A DNA stretch of 64,000 nt, from assembly GCA_964406945.1 (NCBI GenBank), contig CAYOTO010000006.1:1-64000 (forward strand). Direction: 5' to 3'. The notes under the pieces were generated by a model. That model ran no database searches. It worked only from the letters and a program-made list of their open reading frames with translations, and was not told where the DNA came from. A program made the translations under genes and the position numbers. The DNA comes from UBA2266 sp964406945 (GTDB lineage: Bacteria > Planctomycetota > Phycisphaerae > Sedimentisphaerales > Anaerobacaceae). Shown here piece after piece: positions 52,190 through 59,382 of this stretch (positions are counted from its first letter, which is position 1; each line of letters begins with the position of its first letter).

Positions 52190-52870
52190 TCAGACACAGA
52201 GTTGCCGCAGGTCTTCGATCTTCAGAGAGGACAGGTTCTCGACTACTCTTTCGGCGGACTGCAGTTGGTCGGCACCGTATGAATTCGTTACAGCAACGGG
52301 ATGCATGCCGGCCGCTACGGCTGCCTCGAGCCCCCAGTGAGAATCTTCTATTACAACGCACTGATCCGGTTGGTATGACGCTGCCAGCACCTTGTTCAAA
52401 TTCTCCAGTGCGAGCAGAAACCCTTCCGGGTCGGGTTTGCCTCGCTTGACGTGGTCGGCGGCGACTACGGTTTTGAAGTAGTCTTTCAGGCCGGACTTAT
52501 TCAGGATAAGCTCTATCTCGACCATCAACGCCCCGGAGCAGATAGCCATGGGAACGCGGTTGGCGGCCAGCATATCGATAAACTCGCGGACGCCGGGGAT
52601 TATCTGGCTCTGGGTTGCCGACATTTCGTTGAAAACGCGGTTCTTTTCGGGAATAAGCTCTCGAACCTGTGGTTCGCGCAGGCCGAGGTTCTCGTCGCTT
52701 GAAACCTGCGTGAAACACTCGAAGTCATTCAGGCCGAGGTAGTTTTTAAAGTAATCGCTTTCCTCAATCTCGATGTCGAATCGCCCCAGCACGGCGTTGA
52801 ACGCCCTGAGGTGCAGCATCTCGGAGTCGGTGATGACTCCATCGAAGTCGAATATCACAGCCTGCAGCAT
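52190..52870 (-). CDS. HAD-family phosphatase (beta-phosphoglucomutase-like)
   Basis: 226-residue haloacid dehalogenase with a helical cap. Motif I is IFDFDGVITDSEMLHL, motif II AICSG, and motif III VVIEDSHWGLEAAVAAGM. The second motif I Asp is present, so phosphatase or phosphomutase activity is expected; the substrate cannot be assigned. It is the last gene of the etfB-etfA-dehydrogenase run, starting 9 bases after the dehydrogenase stop, so it may clear a related phosphorylated intermediate, or merely share the transcript. Confidence 0.85.
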   Translation of the reverse strand: MLQAVIFDFDGVITDSEMLHLRAFNAVLGRFDIEIEESDYFKNYLGLNDFECFTQVSSDENLGLREPQVRELIPEKNRVFNEMSATQSQIIPGVREFIDMLAANRVPMAICSGALMVEIELILNKSGLKDYFKTVVAADHVKRGKPDPEGFLLALENLNKVLAASYQPDQCVVIEDSHWGLEAAVAAGMHPVAVTNSYGADQLQSAERVVENLSSLKIEDLRQLCV

Positions 52871-52879
52871 TAGAAACCC

Positions 52880-54673
52880 TTATTCGGTCGGTACGGGGCC
52901 GACGAGAGCATCGTATTCTGTGAAGGTCGATCTGTCGCCGGAAAGGATCAGGTCTTTCAAGGCCGTGATCTTCGGGGCGTTCTTTGTAATGAACCGGCGT
53001 GCGATTTCGGCCTTGCGTTTGGACATGGGGACTGTTTGTTCATTGGTTCCGGCTTTGGGTACGTCCATTTGGACGCTGCTGCCGGCCTGGCCGCAGAACA
53101 TATAGCCGTTTATAAGGTCGATCGCGATGTCGACCAGAGCCCGGCCGTACAGGTCCATATACTCATTGCTGTTTGCTTTGACGAATGCGACGGCTTCCTT
53201 AAGTTGTTCACGGCCTTGTTCCAGCAGTTTAAGCAGGTCTTTTACATCGTCGGTGAAGTCCTGTGCGGCGTAACCGACCATAAGATTCTCGGCCGTTCCG
53301 CTGCAAACGCCGCGAACCGCAGCAACTACTTGAAGCTGGCTGGTACCTTCGTAGATCGTCGTAATCCTGGCGTCGCGGGCGTGTCGTTCGACGGGGTAAT
53401 CCCTCATGAATCCGCTGCCGCCCAGCACCTGTATCGAATCGTAACAGACGGTATTGCACATTTCCGAGCAGTAGTATTTGCTCATGGGAGTCATCATAGC
53501 GGCGGCGCGTTTGAGTTTTCTGAACCGGTTTTTGAGTTTCTTTGCTTCTTTGGGATCCTCCGGCGGGTCGTTCTCCAGCTTTCTGGCGTAACCTATCTCC
53601 ATATCCACGATCCGGGAGGTCTCATAAAGCAGGGCTCTTCCGGCTTCGATGGAAATCTTCATGTCGATCATCATATCTCTGACCGCCGGCAGGTTTTCGA
53701 TTGCCACACCGAACTGCTTTCTGCTGGCTGCATAATCGCGGGCGACCCTGAAAGCGGCTTCGGCGATGCCGAGCGACTGGCCGGCTATGCCGATACGGGC
53801 ACCGTTCATCAGGCTCATGACGTAGGTTACGAGTCCGCGCTGTCGCTCGCCGATAAGCTCGCAGGGCGTGTTGTCAAAGAATATCTCGCACGTGGGCGAG
53901 CCGTGAATACCCATTTTGTCTTCCAGGCGACGAATGTGTACGGTGGGGCCTCTGTCGCAGACGAGCAGGCTCAGTCCCAGGCCGCCGGTACGATCGGGCT
54001 CGGTCCTGGCCAGGACCAGCAGCACTTCTCCGCAGCCGTTGGTGATGAACCTTTTGACGCCGTGCAGATACCAGCGGCCGCTGTCGTCCTGGAATGCACG
54101 CAGTTTGACCGCCTGCAGGTCGGAGCCGGCGTCCGGTTCGGTCAGAACCATAGCTCCGGTGACCTTGCCGTCGGCGAAATCATGCAGGTATTTCTGCTTT
54201 ATTTCTTCCGATGCAAACGAATTTATAGTTTCGGCGATTCCCTGCAGGCCGAAGATGTTCATCAATGAAGCGTCGGCTCTGGAAACGATTTCGATTGCCG
54301 CCGAGTAGATCAGATTCGGGAAATTGAGACCGCCGAAACGGTGGGGCAGTGTAAAGCCCATCACCTGTGCCTGAGCGAGCTTTTCGAGCGACTCGGCTAT
54401 GCCCGGTGCATAGGTTACCGAACCGTTTTCGTTGAGCGTGTTGCCCGTTCTGTCGGTATCCTCGGCACGCGGTGCGATGAAGTCGGCGCTAAGCCGGCCG
54501 ATCGAATCAAGGACCATGTCGTAATTCTCAATCGCTTCACCCGCGTCGGCGGGTGCGCTGTCAAACTCACCGGCGAATTTGAAGTTCTCTTCGATTATTT
54601 CGGCCAGTTTGCCCGTATCCATGTGTTTGAGCAGGAACTGGATATCGTCATTGTCTCTGTAGAAATTAGCCAT
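52880..54673 (-). CDS. Acyl-CoA dehydrogenase
   Basis: 597 residues, in the long ACAD class with an extra C-terminal domain. Visible: FAD-binding MVLTEPDAGSDL, the middle-domain FITNG, SRKQFG, QVLGGSGFMRDYP and the catalytic-base Glu in TTIYEGTSQLQ. It oxidises an acyl-CoA and passes electrons to the ETF encoded directly upstream (etfB, etfA). Chain specificity is unclear. An insert rich in Lys (KEAKKLKNRFRKLKRAAA) occurs in the C-terminal helical domain. Confidence 0.92.
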   Translation of the reverse strand: MANFYRDNDDIQFLLKHMDTGKLAEIIEENFKFAGEFDSAPADAGEAIENYDMVLDSIGRLSADFIAPRAEDTDRTGNTLNENGSVTYAPGIAESLEKLAQAQVMGFTLPHRFGGLNFPNLIYSAAIEIVSRADASLMNIFGLQGIAETINSFASEEIKQKYLHDFADGKVTGAMVLTEPDAGSDLQAVKLRAFQDDSGRWYLHGVKRFITNGCGEVLLVLARTEPDRTGGLGLSLLVCDRGPTVHIRRLEDKMGIHGSPTCEIFFDNTPCELIGERQRGLVTYVMSLMNGARIGIAGQSLGIAEAAFRVARDYAASRKQFGVAIENLPAVRDMMIDMKISIEAGRALLYETSRIVDMEIGYARKLENDPPEDPKEAKKLKNRFRKLKRAAAMMTPMSKYYCSEMCNTVCYDSIQVLGGSGFMRDYPVERHARDARITTIYEGTSQLQVVAAVRGVCSGTAENLMVGYAAQDFTDDVKDLLKLLEQGREQLKEAVAFVKANSNEYMDLYGRALVDIAIDLINGYMFCGQAGSSVQMDVPKAGTNEQTVPMSKRKAEIARRFITKNAPKITALKDLILSGDRSTFTEYDALVGPVPTE

Positions 54674-54706
54674 GGCTTGTTCCGATTTCTGGTCTGCGGC
54701 TTGGTC

Positions 54707-55744
54707 TTATCCCTTTATTCCTTTTTCCCGGATGGCTTTGATCATTCGAGGCACGACTTCGTTTAAATCACCCAGGACTTTGTAATGAGCCACGTTAAAA
54801 ATTGGTGCATCCGGGTCATTGTTAACTGCGATGATCTTCTGACTTTGAGCCATGCCGGCCTGGTGCTGGATTGCGCCGCTTATTCCGACGGCAATGTACA
54901 GGCTGGGCCGCACCGTTGTGCCCGTTTGTCCGACCTGGTGGTCGTGATCGATAAAGCCCAGATCGACGGCGGCCCGGGTCGCACCGGGGGCTGCACCGAG
55001 GCAATTTGCCAGGTCCCATATAAGTTTGAAATTGTCCTTGCCGCCGACTCCGGCGCCGCCGGCGACGATAATCCTGGCGGCCTTGAGATCGACCTTCTTT
55101 TTTCTGGTGTGCTGCTCGAGTATTTCCAGCGGCAAAGCCTCTTTAGCTAGTTCGACGTTTTCGCTTATGACCTCGCCCTTGCGGGAAGTATCCGGCTCGA
55201 CCATGGGCATAACGCCCTCGCGAACGGTGGCCATCTGGGGCCAGCGTTCGGGGTTGATGATTGTCGCAATGATATTGCCGCCGAAGGCCGGACGTATCTG
55301 GAACAACAGGTTCTTGTATACTTCGCCGGTTTTGGCGACTTTGTGGTCGCCGATTTGCAGGTCGGTGCAGTCGGCGGTCAGTCCGGCTTTCACGGAACTG
55401 GCGATGCGCGGGGCCAGGTCTCTGCCTGTTGCGGTTGCTCCGTAGAGTACAATCTGCGGTTTGTGTTTGTGGATCAGGTCAAACATTGCCCTGGCGTAGC
55501 TGTTGGTTTGATAGCCGTTGAGCAGCGGATGCTCGACCATATAGACTTTGTCGGCGCCGTAATGAATGAGTTTGTCTGCCGATTTCCTGATATCGTTGCC
55601 CAGAACCGCGGCGGCGAGCTTCACGCCCAGAGTATCGGCCAGATGGCGGGCTCTTCCCATCAGCTCCAACGGGGTATCTTCCAGCTTACCGTTATGCTGC
55701 TCGGCAAATACCCAGACTTCACCTTGTCTATTCACATCAATCAT
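54707..55744 (-). CDS. etfA: Electron transfer flavoprotein alpha subunit
   Basis: 345 residues, full length. The FAD-binding C-terminal domain has the canonical VAVGISGAIQHQAGM and VNNDPDAPIFNVAHY motifs, and GGAGVGGKDNFKLI earlier. No ferredoxin insert is present. It pairs with EtfB and accepts electrons from the neighbouring acyl-CoA dehydrogenase; ETF-ubiquinone oxidoreductase is not in the window. Confidence 0.95.
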   Translation of the reverse strand: MIDVNRQGEVWVFAEQHNGKLEDTPLELMGRARHLADTLGVKLAAAVLGNDIRKSADKLIHYGADKVYMVEHPLLNGYQTNSYARAMFDLIHKHKPQIVLYGATATGRDLAPRIASSVKAGLTADCTDLQIGDHKVAKTGEVYKNLLFQIRPAFGGNIIATIINPERWPQMATVREGVMPMVEPDTSRKGEVISENVELAKEALPLEILEQHTRKKKVDLKAARIIVAGGAGVGGKDNFKLIWDLANCLGAAPGATRAAVDLGFIDHDHQVGQTGTTVRPSLYIAVGISGAIQHQAGMAQSQKIIAVNNDPDAPIFNVAHYKVLGDLNEVVPRMIKAIREKGIKG

Positions 55745-55812
55745 AAGCAGTTTTCACATTCAGTTTGTTAGATTCACTGTCATCCTGAACCGGCAATTTC
55801 GAGGTGGGAACT

Positions 55813-56724
55813 TCAAGCGATAGTCTTTTCTGCTATCAGTTCATGTATCATATCAGCGATGCCCTGTTCGGTCGGCTCCACTTCCTTGGTTTCCTTGGCA
55901 GTCAGAACGACGCTTTGTATGCGGTGTACCTTTGTGGGAGATCCGCTCTGGCCGCACCAGCTCAGATCGGCATCGATCATGTCCAGATCCCACTGCTTTA
56001 TGAGCAGGCCTTTCTCCTCCAATTGACGGCATGTTTCCTGCGTGATTTTTTCGACGGTTTCTGCGTCGGCATCGGGGTTGTCTGCTTTAACCTGCTTGCC
56101 GACTTCAATCGGCGTTCTCGCCTTTTTGTACTTCATCATCCTTTTGGCCGCACCGACCCGCGGTTCGTTGGCGTCGCCGGTTACAGTCAAGAGAACCGGA
56201 AGTTCTGTCGCCACAAGCTGCCAGCCGTTTCCTATGTTGCGTCGGGCGGTGATTTTTTTGTCAGAAAGATCGGCGAGTTCCTCAACGTAGGTGATCTGGG
56301 TAATACCGAGCTTCTCGGCAAGTTGCGGGCCTACCTGGGCGGTATCGCCGTCAATGGCCTGCCTGCCGCAGAGAACCAGATCGTGGTCCAGTTTCCTGAC
56401 CGCACAGCTCAGAATGTAACTGGTCGCCAGTGTATCGCTGGCGGCGCAGCGTCTGTCCGTAACCAGAATAGCCTCGTCTGCGCCTCTGAAAAGCGATTCG
56501 CGAAGGACTGTTGCCGCTGTGGGCAAGCCCATAGTAACCACGGTTACCTTGCCGCCGAATGTGTCCTTGATTTGTAAGGCCATTTCGAGGGCGTTGAGGT
56601 CCTCCGGATTGAAAATCGCCGGCAGGGCCGAACGCTTTATTGTGCCGTCATCATTCATTGCCTGACCGGTGATGCTTTTGGTATCAGGCACCTGTTTTAC
56701 CAATACAACGCAATTATAAGCCAC
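55813..56724 (-). CDS. etfB: Electron transfer flavoprotein beta subunit
   Basis: 303 residues from the GTG at 56724, beginning NCVVLVKQVPDTK, the family's typical start. Also seen are VTVVTMGLP, RGADEAILVTD, CGRQAIDGDTAQVGPQLAE and the C-terminal IADMIHEL. The GTG is preceded by GAGG, and a promoter lies 50 bases further up. The 90 codons of open frame before it bear no relation to ETF and lie over the promoter. Confidence 0.94.
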   Translation of the reverse strand: MAYNCVVLVKQVPDTKSITGQAMNDDGTIKRSALPAIFNPEDLNALEMALQIKDTFGGKVTVVTMGLPTAATVLRESLFRGADEAILVTDRRCAASDTLATSYILSCAVRKLDHDLVLCGRQAIDGDTAQVGPQLAEKLGITQITYVEELADLSDKKITARRNIGNGWQLVATELPVLLTVTGDANEPRVGAAKRMMKYKKARTPIEVGKQVKADNPDADAETVEKITQETCRQLEEKGLLIKQWDLDMIDADLSWCGQSGSPTKVHRIQSVVLTAKETKEVEPTEQGIADMIHELIAEKTIA

Positions 56725-56779
56725 GTTTATGTGTCCTCGAAACAAAGAGAGTTCGCCGTAGAATCTTCGGGAAACAGGT

Positions 56780-56807
56780 AGTGTAGCGGCTTTCTGCGGC
56801 AAGTCAA
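56780..56807 (-). promoter_or_regulatory. Promoter of the etfB-etfA-dehydrogenase operon
   Basis: On the minus strand TTGACT (56807-56802), a 16-base spacer and TACACT (56785-56780). The start would be near 56773, giving a leader of about 49 bases to the GTG at 56724. This also excludes translation from the long upstream open frame. Confidence 0.55.
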
Positions 56808-56932
56808 CCCCAAAAGCCGCATTGACAGTGCTTGTCGCAGGCGTAGGCGGCAAAAAAGTGCTAAACCTCATAACCGAAAGCACCGATTTTCTTTCGGACG
56901 GCTTCCCGTCCCGGTCGGGAAGAAAATTTCTT

Positions 56933-56960
56933 TTGACAATCAACATCCCGAACCGATAAT
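56933..56960 (+). promoter_or_regulatory. Promoter of the Ser/Thr kinase gene
   Basis: A consensus TTGACA (56933-56938) and GATAAT (56955-56960) are 16 bases apart. Transcription would start near 56967. A perfect 7-bp hairpin, CTTCCCG..CGGGAAG (56902-56922), lies just upstream and could be an operator or a leftover terminator. Nothing else recognisable is in the 325-base space between the etfB and kinase genes. Confidence 0.6.
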
Positions 56961-57049
56961 TGGTTTCAAAGGGATTTGTTATCGGATGTAAATACAAGTG
57001 CCTGGGAAAGGATTTCCAGATCCGCAGGCCCTTCCCACGCAGTTATTCA

Positions 57050-58282
57050 ATGGCAAAAGAGACTAACTACGATACCGTTTTTGGGAGAATGGCGCTCGAG
57101 CAGGGTCTGTGCACCAACGCGGAATTGCGGCGCTCGCTCGAGGAGTTGAAATCCCGTCGCAAGATAAGCCCGGTAATGCTCGAATCTCTCATGATCGAGC
57201 TGGGTTATATAACTCAAAGCCAGGCTGCGAGGTTAAGGACGAATGTTAAGGAGAGCAAGGCCGCCGCTCATCAGATCCCCGGCTACAAGATACTGGGCAA
57301 GCTCGGCGCCGGTGCGATGGCTATTGTCTACAAAGCCAGGCAGTTGAGCCTTAACCGTATCGTTGCGATCAAAGTCCTGCCGAAGCGCTTTAGCGAGAAT
57401 CCCGAATATGTCGAGCGTTTCTACAAGGAAGGCCAGGCGGCCGGTAAGCTCAATCATCCGAACATCGTGCAGGCTATCGACGTGGGCGAGGCCGGCGGTT
57501 ATCATTATTTTGTGATGGAGTATGTCGAGGGCAAAACCCTCGCCGACGACATTACCGGCGGTCGATATCTCGACGAGAAGACTGCTCTGGATATAATCGT
57601 TCAGGTCGCTCATGCTCTTGCCCACGCCCATAAACACGGGCTTATCCACCGCGATGTCAAGCCTAAGAACATCATGCTGAGCAAGGATGGCATGGTAAAA
57701 CTGGCGGATATGGGTCTTGCCCGCGAAGTGACGGATATCAAGCTGGCCGAGACCGAAGCCGGCAAGGCGTACGGTACGCCATACTATATCGCCCCCGAGC
57801 AGATACGCGGCAAGATCGACATCGACGGTCGGGCCGATATTTACGGCCTGGGCGCAACGTTCTATCATGTAGTCACAGGACGTGTGCCGTTTATGGCCGA
57901 CGACTCGGCGGATGTTATGCGCAAGCATCTCAAGGAACAGCTAACACCGCCGGATCACCTCAATACCTCGCTATCGGCCGGCATATCGGAAGTAATTGAG
58001 ATCATGATGGCCAAGCGTCGCGATGACCGGTACAAGAACGTCGAGGAACTGCTGATAGACCTCGAGGCCCTGCAGAAGGGCCAGCCTCCGCTGCAGGCGC
58101 ACCGGCGTTTTGACGTTTCAATGCTGCAGGAACTCAGTTCCGGAGAGGAAGTCGAAATGCAGCAGGAAGTCTACAGCGATGATGTTATCGAGAGCTATCG
58201 TCGATGGCTGATCATTCTGGGCGGTATAGCTGCGGTCCTGTTCTTCGTAATTATCATTCTGATCGTTTCCCGCGTTTCCTGA
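57050..58282 (+). CDS. Membrane-anchored Hanks-type Ser/Thr protein kinase with T2SSE-N-like domain
   Basis: 410 residues. The N-terminal 70 (VFGRMALEQGLCTNAELRRSL, then MLESLMIELGYITQSQAARL) resemble the small helical N-domain of GspE/MshE ATPases, some of which bind cyclic di-GMP. The kinase domain has a GKLGAGAMAIVYKA loop, Lys108 in VAIKVL, Asp202 in HRDVKPKN, and DMG (Asp220) where most kinases have DFG. APEQIRGK and GLGATFYHVVTGR complete it. A single C-terminal helix (IILGGIAAVLFFVIIILIV) anchors it, leaving no extracellular sensor. ATG 57050 fits the promoter upstream; an in-frame TTG at 56960 overlaps the -10 box. Confidence 0.9.
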   Translation: MAKETNYDTVFGRMALEQGLCTNAELRRSLEELKSRRKISPVMLESLMIELGYITQSQAARLRTNVKESKAAAHQIPGYKILGKLGAGAMAIVYKARQLSLNRIVAIKVLPKRFSENPEYVERFYKEGQAAGKLNHPNIVQAIDVGEAGGYHYFVMEYVEGKTLADDITGGRYLDEKTALDIIVQVAHALAHAHKHGLIHRDVKPKNIMLSKDGMVKLADMGLAREVTDIKLAETEAGKAYGTPYYIAPEQIRGKIDIDGRADIYGLGATFYHVVTGRVPFMADDSADVMRKHLKEQLTPPDHLNTSLSAGISEVIEIMMAKRRDDRYKNVEELLIDLEALQKGQPPLQAHRRFDVSMLQELSSGEEVEMQQEVYSDDVIESYRRWLIILGGIAAVLFFVIIILIVSRVS

Positions 58283-58360
58283 CCTCTAATACGGCTTCGG
58301 TACCCCAATTTAGTTGCAATCGAGGCTCTTTTCTGATAAGCTCATACTTGACCGTGTGCT

Positions 58361-58377
58361 GCTCCCGCGCCGGGAGC
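58361..58377 (+). other. Perfect hairpin upstream of the glycyl-radical operon
   Basis: GCTCCCG (58361-58367), loop CGC, CGGGAGC (58371-58377). It is 30 bases upstream of the activase start codon and about 80 bases after the kinase stop. No T-tract follows, so it may be a leader element rather than a terminator. Confidence 0.4.
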
Positions 58378-58406
58378 GTTGGCTTATGTAGCAAAGGGCG
58401 TCCATA

Positions 58407-59378
58407 TTGGTTGATTCATTTCCCGAGCATAATAGAGGCAGCCGTCTATCTTTTGCGCAGCGGTCGAACTCTGTTTGCACGGGCTTCATATTTGATATCA
58501 AGAAATATGCCATCCACGATGGGCCGGGCATACGCACAACCGTCTTTTTCAAAGGTTGTCCGCTTAAGTGCCGCTGGTGCCACAATCCCGAGAGCTGGAA
58601 AATGCGGCCGGAGCCCGCTTTCAGGGCCGGCAGGTGTGTCGGTTGCGGCCGATGCCTGGAAGTGTGCAGGGCTGAGGCGATATCTTTTTCCGATGGAAAG
58701 CCCGTTACTGACGGCCACAGATGTATCGTATGCGGTGAGTGCGTTAATGGGTGCGTTAACGATGCGAGGGAAATCCTCGGTTGGGAGACTACTGTTCCAG
58801 AAGTCATGTCCGAGATCAAGAAGGACGTCATATTCTATGACGAATCGGGCGGGGGGGTTACTTTTTCCGGCGGTGAGCCCTTGTTGCAGCATGATTTTCT
58901 GATGGCTTTGCTTGACGGATGCAGAAAACTGGGCATTCATACGGGGGTTGATACCAGTTGCTGCTGCAAGCGGGAGATTCTCAAAGAGGTTGCAGCGAAG
59001 GCCGATCTTTTTCTCTGTGATATCAAGCACATGGACAATGGTCTGCATGAGCGGCTTACCGGGGTTGGTAACGAGTTGATCCTCGGCAATATCGCCGAGC
59101 TTGCGCGGCAAGGCAAAAGGATCATAATCAGGATTCCGGTAATCCCGGGCTTTAATGATGACGAGGCAAATATCAGCCGAATCGCCGCATTTGCCGCAAA
59201 GCTGGCCGGACTCGACAGGATCGATATTCTGCCGTACAATAGCGGCGGCAATGAAAAGTCGGTCAGGCTGACCGGCCAGGCCGATATCATGGCAACAACA
59301 CCGCCATCGGAGACAGCTATCAATTCGATTTCCCGAATCCTGCGTGAACACGGATTCGAGGTAAAGACAGGTGGTTAG
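58407..59378 (+). CDS. Glycyl-radical enzyme activating protein (radical SAM)
   Basis: The 323-residue protein has the radical SAM motif in GCPLKCRWCHNPE (CxxxCxxC) and the activase signature HDGPGIRTTVFFKGCP. Two ferredoxin-type clusters follow (CVGCGRCLEVC and CIVCGECVNGC), as in activases of the hydroxyproline dehydratase, glycerol dehydratase and choline lyase groups. GGVTFSGGEPLLQ and the C-terminal barrel are intact. It abstracts a hydrogen from a specific glycine of the neighbouring glycyl radical enzyme. The only in-frame start is TTG 58407, with AAAGGG upstream. Its stop lies 4 bases before the ATG of the partner enzyme. Confidence 0.92.
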   Translation: MVDSFPEHNRGSRLSFAQRSNSVCTGFIFDIKKYAIHDGPGIRTTVFFKGCPLKCRWCHNPESWKMRPEPAFRAGRCVGCGRCLEVCRAEAISFSDGKPVTDGHRCIVCGECVNGCVNDAREILGWETTVPEVMSEIKKDVIFYDESGGGVTFSGGEPLLQHDFLMALLDGCRKLGIHTGVDTSCCCKREILKEVAAKADLFLCDIKHMDNGLHERLTGVGNELILGNIAELARQGKRIIIRIPVIPGFNDDEANISRIAAFAAKLAGLDRIDILPYNSGGNEKSVRLTGQADIMATTPPSETAINSISRILREHGFEVKTGG

Positions 59379-59382
59379 CAAG

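Noticed and set aside
53036..54268. 410-codon open frame on the plus strand
   Set aside because: Antisense to the acyl-CoA dehydrogenase, whose motifs are continuous; no independent support.
56902..56922. Hairpin CTTCCCG..CGGGAAG as a terminator
   Set aside because: No gene ends just upstream on either strand and no clean T-tract follows, so a terminator role is unsupported; it is only noted with the kinase promoter.
56725..56997. N-terminal 90-codon extension of EtfB
   Set aside because: The extension has no similarity to ETF beta subunits and covers the promoter; the GTG at 56724 begins the conserved domain.
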